Of a stretch of DNA of 64,000 nucleotides, positions 1-11,895 are shown piece after piece. Where the stretch lies: positions 310,001 through 374,000 of the forward strand of contig CAJNOI010000029.1 in NCBI GenBank assembly GCA_905250115.1, in the 5' to 3' direction. Numbering within the stretch: position 1 is the first letter of the stretch; every line of letters starts with the position of its first letter. Below the pieces are notes generated by a model. The model was not told the origin of the DNA. It did no database searches and saw nothing but the letters and a program-made list of their open reading frames with translations. The translations under genes were made by a program, and so were the position numbers. This DNA is from Adineta steineri (lineage: Eukaryota > Rotifera > Eurotatoria > Adinetida > Adinetidae).

Positions 1-80
1 CTGATGATACTTTAGAAAAATTTAAGTGTAGATTATTGATAAGATTTGACGTTCTCTAAGATTTATTTTTGCTTTATTAG

Positions 81-786
<706 letters not shown>

Positions 787-1121
787 CATGCATTTGTTTG
801 TTTTTTAAAAAATTCTCTGTTTATTTGTGTGTGTGATACTTCTATTTTCTTTTGATAATTAATTCTCATAATATCTCAACTATGGTATTAAGGTGCTGTA
901 TATGGCGCTATCGAACATCTCAGACAATTCTCATTTTTTTCTGTTCTTCTCTCTCTCACTTTTTTTTTGTTTCTTTTTATCTGTATTCTCATATAGATCA
1001 TTTATTTGTTTCTAGAATGTGAATAATTGTTTAAAAACAATACGAGCCATTTATGTGCCTTTATATTAAAATGTAGAAAAAATAATTGTTCATTAATTTT
1101 TTTTTGTTTCTTTTCAGACTA
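787..1121. other. Spacer between kinase and TIM23 genes
   Basis: This is AT-rich 3' flank of the kinase followed by the upstream region of TIM23. It ends in a T-rich tract and AG acceptor at 1117, four bases before the TIM23 start codon. No upstream exon with a donor is evident, so the acceptor may serve spliced-leader addition. I see no gene here. Confidence 0.5.
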
Positions 1122-2237
1122 ATGGATTTTAATAATACTAAAGATCAAAATAAACGTGGATTTAGCCTATTTGGAAATTATAATTTACCGGAACCAGTAA
1201 CAGATGTCCCTAGTAAGTATTGAACAATAAATTTTGAAGATTTAGTGTATGTATATAATTTATTTTATTAGTTCATTCAACGCCCGGTACAAATGCTTTA
1301 TCACCTTATTTAAATTTTGATCCACAAGTATTAAATCCGGTATGAATATTTTACAATGTCTAGTACTTATACTTGTATCCAAGTATCAAACATTACAATG
1401 TAATATGAATTTAATAAAAAAAAATTAGAGTGATATCAGTGAGCATATATAATTGAAATTCATTGTACTTGATAAAGGTCGTGTCAGTGATATAGAATTG
1501 TGAAGTCTGCGTGTGGTCTTTTTAGAATTATGAGACTCGTTGTTTTTACGTGCTTAGCTCTGATTTTAATTGATTTGATAATGATTAATTTGAAAAGTAT
1601 TTTTAGAGTGGATCACAATTTATTCTGCCCGAAGGCCAAAAAGAAAAACGTGGTCGACTTGAATTGATGTTTTTTACCATTGGTGGCTCCGTTATTGCTG
1701 GTTTGTGAAATATAAAAACATAGGATAATATCCAAAGAGATGTTTCTTTTTTCGCGTTCATAGGAAGCTTTATTGGTGCTGGCTCAGGATTGTATCGTGG
1801 TATTCGTGAAACTCGAGATTTAACTGGATCTGTGCGAACATCAGCGTATGTTCGATACGACCATAAAATGAATCTATTATTTAGTAATCTGATTATTCTT
1901 TTTTAGTATTATTAATTATGTCGGTCGACAAGGTGCTACCACTGCGTCTGCGATGGGCTCAATAGGTAGAATATTTAAAGCTAATAGTAATATATATTTA
2001 TTCTTAAATGTTGTTTTTTTTCTAGCATTAATCTATAGTTTAATTGGTACAGGTATTAGTTGGGTACGTGATGTTGATGATGAATTAAATACAGTGGCCA
2101 GTGGTGGTTTAACTGGTCTCCTTTATCGATCGACAGCTGGTTGGAAAAGCGCTTTACGAGGCAGTCTTTTTGGCTTGGGATTATCATCACTATACGTACT
2201 TGTTACTTCCAAAGAACGTCTTCAACCTTATATGTAA
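1122..2237 (+). CDS. TIMM23: Mitochondrial inner-membrane translocase subunit TIM23
   Basis: Six exons (1122-1212, 1272-1339, 1607-1700, 1764-1845, 1907-1965, 2026-2237) join in frame to give 201 residues, close to the usual TIM23 length. TIM23 forms the presequence channel of the inner membrane and belongs to the Tim17/22/23 family. After a soluble N-terminus with LSPYLNFDPQ, the four-helix domain begins at LELMFFTIGGSVIAG followed by SFIGAGSGLYRGIRETRDL. It continues with VGRQGATTASAMGSI, LIYSLIGTGISW, DDELNTVASGGLTGLLYRST and a final Gly-rich helix ending LGLSSLYVLVTSKERLQPYM. The Gly-x-x-x-Gly helix packing and the LNTVA-G-TG-LY signature are family hallmarks. The start is the first ATG after a T-rich AG acceptor. 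No defects are visible. Confidence 0.95.
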
Positions 2238-2654
2238 ACCCAGTGCTATTTTGTTTGTTTGTTTTTGTTGTCACTGATTGTTTCCTATAAAAATTTAAAA
2301 TATATAAACAATTCCCTGTAGAATACGCTTTTCTTTGATGTCTATTTCCTGTGAAGAAAAATATCGGTTATATAAAAAATTGTGCACAGCTTTCTGGAAA
2401 GATTTTCATGATTATGATGGATAGTTGAATACATGTCTTTCGTTAATGAGCAATTTGTATCAAAGTGAAATAGATATACTAAAATACGCAATTGCAAACA
2501 TTGGTAATCATACACCAAAGAAGAATGGAAAATTTTATGCTAAAGTATAAATAACTTTATATTAGATCGTTTTGCTAATATGATTGTTTGTTATGGGTTG
2601 TATTATGGTATTCTTAACAGTAAGTATCTATGTTGAATAGGTTGCATCTTGAGG

Positions 2655-2715
2655 GTGTGAGTGTTGGTCAGGATTGACTGAATGATACCCACACTTATCC
2701 TGCATAGATTTGTTC
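2655..2715. repeat. Dispersed repeat, copy 1
   Basis: The segment contains AGGATTGACTGAATGATACC and ends GATTTGTTC. A diverged copy in the same orientation lies at about 5967-6060, where the middle is longer. This looks like a pair of fragments of one old repeat family. No coding capacity or terminal structure was recognised. Confidence 0.55.
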
Positions 2716-3475
2716 TACAGTAAATATCATTTCAAACTACTATATATGCCTAACACGTTCACTGTCGAATGCATCATATATGATGCATGCGCTGCATATG
2801 ATATTTGAAGCTAGAATTTGTTAAACGCAACTAGCTGACTATATTTAGACTATTAGAATGTATCGGTACGATGTAAAGAAGCATTCTAGTTTTAGGTTGA
2901 ATCACATACGATGCACTGGACATAATAAAATTCTAAAAAACATAGCGCTTTGCTTTTAATTGAGAAAAAAGTGAATGCTCAATTTCAGATGTTTTTATTA
3001 CAAAAGAGTGTTTCAATATAAGACAAACTGTTCGTCTTTACCAATTTAAATGAAAATAAAAGAATAGTCACCAGTTCCAATAATGATATTTAGTGCCACT
3101 CATGAAAGCAAGCTAAGCAGAATGGTTTCTTGCATAAGAAGTACTATCTTTTTTTCACTTGCCCATTTTCCTTCTCTTTATGTTGTTCAGACATATTCTA
3201 TTCTTCGTCATATTTTAGTTTTGGAATGTTTGATATTTCCTAGCTCGTTCATATATATACATAATTATCATTTCTCCAATAAAGTTAGTTCAGTATCATT
3301 CTAAGAGAGACAATTGAATCATATGTATTGCACGAAAGAAAAACATCTAACATATGTTTAAAACTTATTTTTGTGGTATATAAACGTGATACACTCCAAA
3401 AATATAAAATTGACGTAGAACAAGTACTCATTTTTTTCACATGGGAACAGTGAATTTGCTAAGATTATATCTCTT

Positions 3476-3657
3476 TATAAATAGTATATTTGTTTTTAAA
3501 AGTAGTTTTAGATAAGAATGCTTATTTCAACGTAGTGAAAATTCGATGATCATTGAAACAGTCTCAATAATGACAGAACAAAAGAGAAGATTAAGACTTG
3601 TGTTTTGCCCTTCAGTTAACCTTTTGATGATAAGCTTATTTTCTTGAAAATAATTAG
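3476..3657 (+). repeat. Left arm of an inverted repeat flanking a GPCR gene
   Basis: This roughly 180-base segment reads, in reverse complement, through 6161-6341. The longest shared block is the run containing GATAAGAATGCTTATTTCAA (3511-3530), and by eye most of the remaining positions also match with few gaps. The two arms flank the intronless receptor gene at 4658-5686. A short outlying match (about 2722-2757 against about 6377-6413) suggests the repeat was once longer. Confidence 0.75.
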
Positions 3658-4657
3658 CAAAAAAAAGAAACCTTTTGAGATAATTGACTACTCATTTTTA
3701 ATTAACTTTCTTTACCTTTTGAAAAGTAAGATAAGTAAGTATATAGTATTTTCTGTGGGTTTACAACAATATGAGAGAGAACGATAAATAGATAGTTGAT
3801 ATTTAGAGATCTAAAGAAATTCAGGATCAATGACTATGACAAGAACAACCGATTTTCCAATATACCTGCTCAATCCATGATTTCGAATTCATTTAGCTGC
3901 GAGATATCTCATCTTGTAGAAAAAATTGCTCTAGGTATAAAAACCAATTTTTAGAATATTTTAAGACTTATTCGATCTAAGTTTCCTACATTAGTTTTTA
4001 TAATTGATATCTACAGATAAGTTGAATAAGACAATTGTAATTTTTGATTCATAGATTATAGACTTGAATTCTTTTTCTTGTATTCTTAATCTAATCAATC
4101 ACTACTAATAGCCAAAATATAGAATTAAACTACATATAATAATTAGATTTATTTCTTTGAGAATGTATTAGTAGTTATTTTTTAATGTGTATAGACGTGT
4201 TTGTAATATACGGTCATTTATATGTGATTCTATCTTAAAAGATGCGCTTAGATTCATCTGTTCTATATCTACTAGTGAGAGGATTTCATATCGAAGCGGA
4301 ATGTATCTTTCTTTTAAAGTCAATCAATACAGTAATAGACTGTATTTTGTTGTTCATAAATGAATGATGTTCAAGTAAGATAAAAAATTTCGTTCGATGT
4401 AATGGTAAATAATTGTGAAACGAGCATAAAAATGTAAGCTCTATTAAATAAATTAAAGTTAATGAAAAGATCTAAGATTTTTGACAGGTATTAGAGAAAA
4501 TAAAGAGAAATAAAACATGAGATGTCTTCTGCTAGACAATAATATTACTAAAAATCACAACAACAAACAAACTTTACGAGGACAAGTCATTGTGATATAT
4601 TTCGAACTGAATAAAAATAATTTTTCTTCTTAATTTAATTTTTAGAAAAAAAAATCA

Positions 4658-5686
4658 ATGAAATTAGCAGAATGTCTTGCTTTGGCACAACTTATTTTAA
4701 CTCGTTATGTTTTAATGATATGTTCCATATTGGGTATTATTGGTTGTTTTCTTAATTTTTTTGTATTCTCTAAAAAAAATCTTCGTACAAGTTCATGTTC
4801 AATTTATTTCAAAGCAACATCTATTTTTAATTTATTAGTAATTGTATGTTGTATAACACCGGTAATTATAGCTACTTATTCACGAGAAGATCCCGCCTTA
4901 TATATATCAATAGTGTGTAAAACAAGAGCATATACAACACATGCTTTCTTAATGATGTCTCGTTCAACTGTTGCTTTAACTTGCGTAGATCGATTTGCTT
5001 TATGTTCAAGTCACGCTTATATTCGTCGTTTAAGTCAACGTCATATAGCTATTAGATTGGTGATTATTACAACTATTCTATGGTTAGTTATACCAATTCA
5101 TGTCCTGCTTCTTACTGATGTTCAATTATCTGGCCGATGTGGTGGTTCAGGTGTATATCAAATCGTTTATAGTATTTATGCAACAATTGTTACTTCTATT
5201 CCATTAGTAATAATGATCATATTCTCGTTTTGGGCTATTCGAAGTGTTCAACATAGTCGTGCTCGTGTTTTTCCAATCGAAGGACATGTCGATGGAAATG
5301 AAAATTTGGCGATGAGAATGAAAAAACGAGATATACAATTAATCGTTATTCTAATCAGTGAAGTAGTTGTTTATCTTCTATCAACAGTATGGTATCCGTT
5401 AGATACCATGTATTTAACTATTACAGCGAGTATTGTCAAAACATCGGATCGTGTAGCTATCGAAAACTTTATTCGTTATTTAGCACTCAATTTTTTCATT
5501 TTTCTTAATTCATGTTCATTATTTTATGTTCATCTTTTGGCTTCGAAAAGATTTCGTCATGAATGTAAAGAATTATTTTTAAACTTATTCAAACACAATC
5601 AAAATAACATAGAATTGCAAGTTAGGTCAGCAAAAACGCCAAATCATCGACAACAAATAAATACTTTCCCGAATAATACAGAATAG
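4658..5686 (+). CDS. Rhodopsin-like (class A) seven-transmembrane receptor, divergent
   Basis: A single 342-residue open frame without introns has seven hydrophobic segments. TM1 is near residues 15-37 and TM2 near 48-70. TM3 is near 88-112 and ends TCVDRFALCSS, where the DRF is a variant of the class A DRY motif. TM4 is near 130-152, TM5 near 168-192 and TM6 near 222-246. TM7 is near 268-292, where NSCSLFYVHLLASKRFR stands in place of NPxxY and is followed by a basic helix-8-like stretch. A Cys before TM3 and a Cys in the second extracellular loop could form the usual disulfide. The C-tail is hydrophilic. The ligand is unknown; the style resembles the large FMRFamide/peptide-type receptor expansions of rotifers, which is an inference. 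A T-rich AG acceptor ends 12 bases before the start. Confidence 0.82.
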   Translation: MKLAECLALAQLILTRYVLMICSILGIIGCFLNFFVFSKKNLRTSSCSIYFKATSIFNLLVIVCCITPVIIATYSREDPALYISIVCKTRAYTTHAFLMMSRSTVALTCVDRFALCSSHAYIRRLSQRHIAIRLVIITTILWLVIPIHVLLLTDVQLSGRCGGSGVYQIVYSIYATIVTSIPLVIMIIFSFWAIRSVQHSRARVFPIEGHVDGNENLAMRMKKRDIQLIVILISEVVVYLLSTVWYPLDTMYLTITASIVKTSDRVAIENFIRYLALNFFIFLNSCSLFYVHLLASKRFRHECKELFLNLFKHNQNNIELQVRSAKTPNHRQQINTFPNNTE

Positions 5687-5966
5687 AATAAGTTTTACAT
5701 AAATGTATATTTATAATTATTTTTTGTTTTTTTGTGAAAGATCTTTAAAATAAAAAAGATTGATATGTCTTAATCAAAAGTAATTTTTAAATACATGCAT
5801 GTTGCGAACTTTGTATCCGATTTTATTGATTTGATCTTTCGTTTCTAATTCTCAAGTAAAATGTTCTAGGTATTTAGGTTAAAATGACACTATTTTCAGA
5901 GTGTCTCAGAAAAATAATATCATATTCTAAAAGTCTATCGAAAACTACATCTGTTGATATATAAAT

Positions 5967-6060
5967 CAAAGGTGTCGGTGAGGATTGACTTAATGATATC
6001 CACAACCTTCTCGTGCAGTGAGTAACTCCTGTGTGCGTCATCGATACTGGATTTGTTCAG
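5967..6060. repeat. Dispersed repeat, copy 2
   Basis: This contains AGGATTGACTTAATGATATC and ends GGATTTGTTC. It matches copy 1 (2655-2715) in direct orientation, with about 30 extra bases in the middle. Confidence 0.55.
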
Positions 6061-6160
6061 ATCCCTAGATATCTAGTATCTATTTATCATTGTCTCTCAA
6101 GTTCCTGTTAATTTACACAACGTACTATATACATACTTGTCATATATTTCAAACTTTTTT

Positions 6161-6341
6161 TAATTATTTTCAATAGAATAAGCTCATCGTCAAAGGGTTC
6201 ACTGAAGGATAAAATACAAGTTTTAATCTTTTTTTTGTTTTGCTACTATTAAGATTATTTCAATAATCATTGAATTTTCAATACGTTGAAATAAGCATTC
6301 TTATCTAAAGCTGATTGTTAAGGACAAATGTACTATTTATG
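6161..6341 (-). repeat. Right arm of the inverted repeat flanking a GPCR gene
   Basis: This is the reverse-complement partner of 3476-3657; the best block contains TTGAAATAAGCATTCTTATC (6287-6306). The arms are diverged, so they are old or under no constraint. Confidence 0.75.
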
Positions 6342-7406
6342 GATATTTATCTTCAACTTATAATGAGATGTAACTCTAGGCATATATTGTAGTTTAAAAT
6401 GATATTTTAACACAAACAAATCATTTTGAGACTGTAAGTATTTATATATGGTAACAACCGTTCCTCTGTGATAGTTCATTAGAAAATGGATTAGTAGTTT
6501 ACATTTTAGAGCGAATCTATGTATAATTTTGATGACATCTCTAAAAAAAACGCGATAGAATTTTATATCTATGATTATATAAATAAGACACGTGATAAGC
6601 GAAATGATAGAACTTCAAATATACTTGGAAATCTGATTAACATCTATTTTTGAAGGACTAAAATAACACAGAACTTTTCGTAATATTTCTTCTTTATAAT
6701 ATGATTAATATACACATAGAACTCTATTTAGAAGAAAGATATTATTCATGATACTTGTATTTTGAAAAATTATCAGCTGCTAGTTAGAAAGATTACTTAT
6801 CTGTCTAGCTAATATAATCCTAATCATGTGGCAGAAATAGAAGATTATAGATTGCTTTATTATTTTGAGTGGGTTAAACTTTTTTGACATTTACGTAATT
6901 AAAATTGATAAATATGAATATGAGTATTAGCGTCTATTTCTATAAATACTATTTAATCAGTCTATGATGTGCGCAAAAATCAAAATTCTTCAAGATCTTT
7001 TTTTATACAATAAATTTCCTCTGACTTCATTAATATGTCAAATCTTAAGCAATTTTGACTTATTATTTAGAGAAATCTAATCAAAGCAAAATATATAATG
7101 TAGAAGAAAGCCTTTTAAATATAGAAACATATGTATCATTGATGACAAAGATTGACATGTTTTATGTAATATATATTTAATGGCTAAAAATATTTTTCTA
7201 GACAGATAAAAATAGACGAATATTTTCTCGAACTAAACTTAAGGATATACTAAAAATAATGAAATTTAATCTTAGAAAATATTATAATAAATTCTCTAAT
7301 TGACATTTCTTGTATTGTATCTACCTTAGATAGGCACATTTAATAGAAAAATTTCTTCATTATATATCTTAATTGTTTATTTATCAAAAAAAGAGAAGAC
7401 TCGCCG

Positions 7407-8429
7407 ATGTCTGATGATGCTGATCAAACTCGACTGGTCAAATATGTAATATTACAAACGACTATGGGTCCATCATTATTATGTGATTTAATTGTTTTTA
7501 TATATTTTTTTCGTCATTTCAAAATAGAAATTTTAAATGTACCACATAATCATGTTACATTCTGCTTACTCATAGTAAGTTTTATACAAAAAAATACCGA
7601 TATACTATTTCATTTATATTATTTACGTTGGGGTAATGTTCTTCTACCAACATATGCATTTTGTACTATTTGGAATTGGATAAATTATTCATTTTATTGT
7701 GTTACTCTACATCTTATCCTGTGGTGTTGTATTGAAAGACATTTATTTGTTTTTCATAGTCAAATGATGAAACGGAAACGAAATTTAATCTTATTTCATT
7801 ATATACCATTAACTGTTTGTTTATTATATGTACCATCATTCTATTTAAAATTTATTTTTTTTCCACCTCAATGTACTAATATTTATGATTATACAATTGT
7901 CTATTGTGGTGCACCATGTTATCTTTCTGCTGATCCAGCTTTAGGAACATTTGATTGGTTATTTCATATTGGTACACCAGTTTTACTTATATTTTTTTCA
8001 AATCTCTTACTTTTCATTCGTATTATATGGCAAAAAATCAAACAACAACATCGAATAGATTGGGGTCGTCAAAAACGTTTAGTTATTCAACTTGGTTTTA
8101 TTTCAAGTCTTGCATTACTTTTCGCATCTCCAGCAATTATTGTTGGTTGTATTCAACTTTTATGGTTACCAACATTTCTAAGTGATATACAAAATGATTA
8201 TTTCTATTTTATTGGATGTTTTATTAATCAATTATTACCATTTACTATTGTTAGTTCATTACCGAAATTAAATCAAGAATTAAAACGATGGTTTGATCGT
8301 ATAAAACGTCGATTTCATGCTAACATACAAATACAACCAGCATTAACAATGACTGGAAATGATCTTAATTATGGTGCAGCTAGTGTGCATCGAATTACTC
8401 ATCATAAAATCATTCTACTACAACAATAG
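7407..8429 (+). CDS. Divergent seven-transmembrane receptor (GPCR-like)
   Basis: A single 340-residue intronless frame shows about seven hydrophobic segments: near residues 14-36, 47-68, 82-110, 127-147, 182-206, 227-252 and 263-285. The end of the third helix reads LWCCIERHLFVFHSQ, so ERH occupies the DRY position. There is no clear NPxxY; the last helix ends PFTIVSSLPKLNQELKRWFD, followed by a basic tail. Cysteines before TM3 and in the second extracellular loop are present. It is not closely similar to the neighbouring receptor at 4658-5686, so this is not an obvious tandem duplicate. The start is the first ATG in frame (MSDDADQTR). The ligand is unknown, and a class A assignment is likely but not certain. 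Confidence 0.75.
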   Translation: MSDDADQTRLVKYVILQTTMGPSLLCDLIVFIYFFRHFKIEILNVPHNHVTFCLLIVSFIQKNTDILFHLYYLRWGNVLLPTYAFCTIWNWINYSFYCVTLHLILWCCIERHLFVFHSQMMKRKRNLILFHYIPLTVCLLYVPSFYLKFIFFPPQCTNIYDYTIVYCGAPCYLSADPALGTFDWLFHIGTPVLLIFFSNLLLFIRIIWQKIKQQHRIDWGRQKRLVIQLGFISSLALLFASPAIIVGCIQLLWLPTFLSDIQNDYFYFIGCFINQLLPFTIVSSLPKLNQELKRWFDRIKRRFHANIQIQPALTMTGNDLNYGAASVHRITHHKIILLQQ

Positions 8430-9383
8430 AATGACGTATTTAGTGAGAACTAATATACACTTTCATAATTAATAATTGTCTTATGTTTGTTCAGTATTAA
8501 TGTCTATAATTTTGATTATAAAAATAATTGAAAAAATTCTATTCAATAGAAAAAAAAGAATTAAAATATTGTAATTATATAGATGTTATTACTATTTATG
8601 ACTTTTGATATATCCGTTCTTTTCATCAAAATTGTACCTTTAATTATAAATGATTATTTTATTCTATCCATTTATATTTCTATGGAATTGATCGATCAAT
8701 CAAATTATATTGAATTGTTTAATCAATACTGTTTATTCATTCACATGATACGATTTCAAGCTATAGTGTTGTAATCATAAACAGACAGAACGAGAGAGAG
8801 AAATACAGGTGACTTTCTAATTCTACAACTTAACATAACACACAAGGGAATATAATCATTTTTATCATGTTACCAATAGACAGATTAATTGTCGTTTTTA
8901 CACGTTTTCTTTTGACAGCCAAGGGAAATAAGTGAATGATTGTGTAGTGAACATAATCACTTAAGAATTCGAATAAAATGGGCAATTTATTGCATCGAAA
9001 AAAAAAGAAACTTTCCCAATCGTTCAACATATAACAGATGAAAAATGCAAACACAACATATTCTTTATGAAATTACTCACGCTAAATGTAACAAAACAGT
9101 ACGTTCGTAATGGCATAAAGTAAACATTTATAATCAACAAGATATTTTTTTCTTCTTCGACACAGCAAAATACAAAATCAGTAAAGCAAAGAAAAAAAAA
9201 GAAAATGAACGAAACGTATGGCAAACTAACACTGTTCAATGTAGAACACTACCATACGACGTTCTCTCGCGTAGGTAATATTATAATAGATGATAAGACA
9301 GAGAAAACGAAAAAAAAAAAGAAAAAGGATCAATCTAATTTATAATACACACACACAAATATAGTAATTGATGACTAGGACTT
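8430..9383. other. Convergent intergenic region
   Basis: This holds the 3' flanks of the receptor gene (+) and the heat shock gene (-). Short open frames on both strands are AT-rich, hydrophobic by composition and have no recognisable features. I see nothing else. Confidence 0.5.
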
Positions 9384-11169
9384 CTATTGCGTGATTTTAA
9401 TTTGACGATTAAAGGCAGGTACACGGTCATGTGGTATAGGTACTTCAACAGTAAGTGTTGAATCTTCACTCATTTTAGCGCGTAAATTATCAACATCAAC
9501 CCATTCTGGTAAAACATATTCACGCATATATTCACGATTTATTTGATTACCACGTGTATTATCAATATGAACAGCTTGAACTAAATATTTCAAACAAAAA
9601 AAATAATAGTTTATGTTGTGATTTTTTTTTCGAAAAATATACCTTTTAAAACATTATCATTAACTTTAACATTAACATCATCAGGTTTATAACCACTTAA
9701 ATCAAATGTAAGTTTAAGTTGTTGATCACCTACTGTATATGTATCATTAGAACCTATATTTGTTGATAAATTAAATTGTTGAGATTGAGGTGTTGTGGGT
9801 GTTAATGGTGGACGATAATCACGTACAGGAATTTGAATTGTTAAAATACCATCAGCACTTAATGTATTTGTTAATTTTTTAGCGTCAGCACCATCAGGTA
9901 AACCTAAACAAAAATTTATTAAATATAACAACAACAAAGAAAATTTACCAATTTCTCGTTTAAATTCTCGATGACTTGTTCCACGTCCATCACGTTCTTG
10001 TCTTAAAGCACTAATTTTTAACATTGTATCATTAACTTGTATAGCAATATCTTCAGGTGCAAATTCACTTAAATTAAATTTATATGTAACATTTTTTGTT
10101 CCATCATTACGATCATTATTAGAAAATTCTGGTCGTGATGTGATTGTTGAAAATGTTACTGGAGGTGGAATACCACTGCCACTATTAAGAAGAGTTGAAC
10201 TTGAATTTGTTGATGAATATTGATCACGTAATGGACTACTATGATGAAAATTATTTAATCCTGTATTACTACTATTACTTTCTTGTCGAAAGGATGATGA
10301 TGATGAATATGCATTTGATTGATTATTACCGATACCAATACCAAGAGTTGATGGTTGACGTCCAGTAAGAAATGTTGTATCAACAATACGACCTGGACTT
10401 GATTGACGAAAAGTACCTGCTGCTGCTGATGATGTTGATGTTAGAGCTGATGAACCCGAATCATTATAAACACGATCCATAAGAATAGGTGCTTCCATTG
10501 TAAGTTGTCCTTCATCAGATAAATATGATTGTAATGTTTTAGCATCAACAAATTCTGGTAAAGTTAATTCACGATTAAATTGTTTTGATTCAGTTGCATT
10601 ACCAACTTTTACTTGACGATCACCTTTAACTATTAACATACGACCATCAACTTTTACATTTAATTCTTCTGGACGAAATTCACCTAGAAAAAAAACAAAA
10701 CAATAATGATACTTTGTTTGTTTTTTTTATTAAATTTACCAATATCAAATTGTATTTTATATTTTTTTCGTCCATCATTATCTTCTTCAATAAATGCACG
10801 TTGACCTGATGTATTTGGTGTTGTACCTATACCAGATGCCGATCCACGAAATATTGGCCAATCAGCTCCACCAAATTCCGGAAAATCAGGAAAATCAACA
10901 CGCATTCGTGGTTTTGAATGAACTAATGATGTTGATGACGATGGAAACGAACCACCTGATGATTCAGTTCGTGATTCATTAAAGAATTTTTCTCGCCATC
11001 GGCGACATTCATCTTCAAAATCACGCATACGTGTACTCATTCGGTCATGTGTATCATTTGATGGTCCATCCGACGAACGAAAACGTATAAAACGTTGATC
11101 ATCGCTTGGATTTACCGTCACGGGTATGACCGTACGTGGATGATGTTGAAAATGATAATCGTTGTTCAT
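9384..11169 (-). CDS. Small heat shock protein with three alpha-crystallin domains
   Basis: Four exons (11169-10740, 10683-9949, 9903-9643, 9580-9384) join in frame, all introns in phase 1, to give 540 residues. Small heat shock proteins are ATP-independent holdases that bind unfolding proteins. Most have one alpha-crystallin domain of about 90 residues; this one shows three. Domain 1 (about 135-220) runs from KKYKIQFDIGEFRPEELNVK to LSDEGQLTMEAP. Domain 2 (about 327-420) runs from VTYKFNLSEFAPEDIAIQV to LSADGILTIQIPVRDYRPP. Domain 3 (about 447-540) runs from LKLTFDLSGYKPDDVNVKV to MSEDSTLTVEVPIP. The first two are joined by a Ser/Asn/Thr-rich linker of about 100 residues, and domain 3 ends nearly at the stop. 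The N-terminal 130 residues are charged, with RMRDFEDECRRWREKFF. Flatworm p40-type proteins with two such domains are the closest architecture I know. Confidence 0.93.
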
Positions 11170-11510
11170 TTTTTTTCTTGTCTTGTGTCACCGATTTATA
11201 TTGGATATAAACGTATTCACATAAAATTTAGTATAATTTTAAAATTGATCACATCAATCAATGATGAAAGTATAGAGAAAGTATCTAAAATTGATGAACA
11301 TATGAACACATATACATATGTAGATACATCTAGATTCAGAAAAATGAGTGAAAGAAAGAAGAAAATGGAAATAACCGCATCATCATGCCTGTTTATATCA
11401 ACAGCAATTTCTCTGCTGATGCCATCGCCACTCTCTTTTTTGGGAGAGAACCATTCTTCTCTCCTTTTCTTTCTCTGTTAGAAGTGCGCTGATAACATAT
11501 GTATAAACGA

Positions 11511-11571
11511 CGCGCGCCAACGACAATCGCTCCTACTTCTTCGTCTATTTCGCATTTTTGGCTGGCGCGCG
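11511..11571. repeat. GC-rich inverted repeat upstream of the heat shock gene
   Basis: CGCGCGCCA at 11511-11519 is matched by its reverse complement TGGCGCGCG at 11563-11571, giving a nine-base-pair perfect stem with a 43-base loop. It lies about 340-400 bases upstream of the heat shock start codon. A regulatory role is only a guess. Confidence 0.5.
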
Positions 11572-11863
11572 CACTCGTATACACACACACTCTATGTTTA
11601 TTTATTTCCTTTTCTCTTCCTATTACTCTCCAAATCTCCTTCGCTCTCTTCGTCTCTTTCTTTTCCTATCATCCATGCAAATTCATGTGTTGAATATGAC
11701 TACAAAACGATAACGGTATAGATATATGTATATACCCATACGTATATACATATACATATATATATATATTAGTAAGCAGTCCGTTTTCTAGACAATTTTC
11801 TTCTTTGCTTCCTCCCACTATCAGCCTCTTTTTCTTCTTTTTTTTCTTACCATATTGTAAAAT

Positions 11864-11895
11864 GTATATATATATATATATATGTATATGTATAT
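11864..11895. repeat. TA/TATG microsatellite
   Basis: Alternating TA dinucleotides pass into TATG steps. A similar TA-rich tract lies at about 11721-11769. Confidence 0.7.

Larger units (their letters stand above)
2238..4657. other. Intergenic spacer with repeats
   Basis: No convincing coding region is visible; the short open frame at 3083-3304 lacks a recognisable protein signature. The spacer holds one copy of a dispersed repeat (about 2655-2715) and the left arm of an inverted repeat (about 3476-3657) whose partner lies beyond the next gene. The last bases before the next start codon form a T-rich AG acceptor ending at 4645. Confidence 0.6.
5687..7406. other. Intergenic spacer with repeats
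   Basis: This is AT-rich spacer between two receptor genes. It contains the second copy of the dispersed repeat (about 5967-6060) and the right arm of the inverted repeat (about 6161-6341). I see no gene. Confidence 0.6.

Noticed and set aside
11170-11500. Possible heat shock elements upstream of the sHSP gene
   Set aside because: GAA and TTC blocks occur but not in three or more properly spaced alternating units, so no element is claimed.
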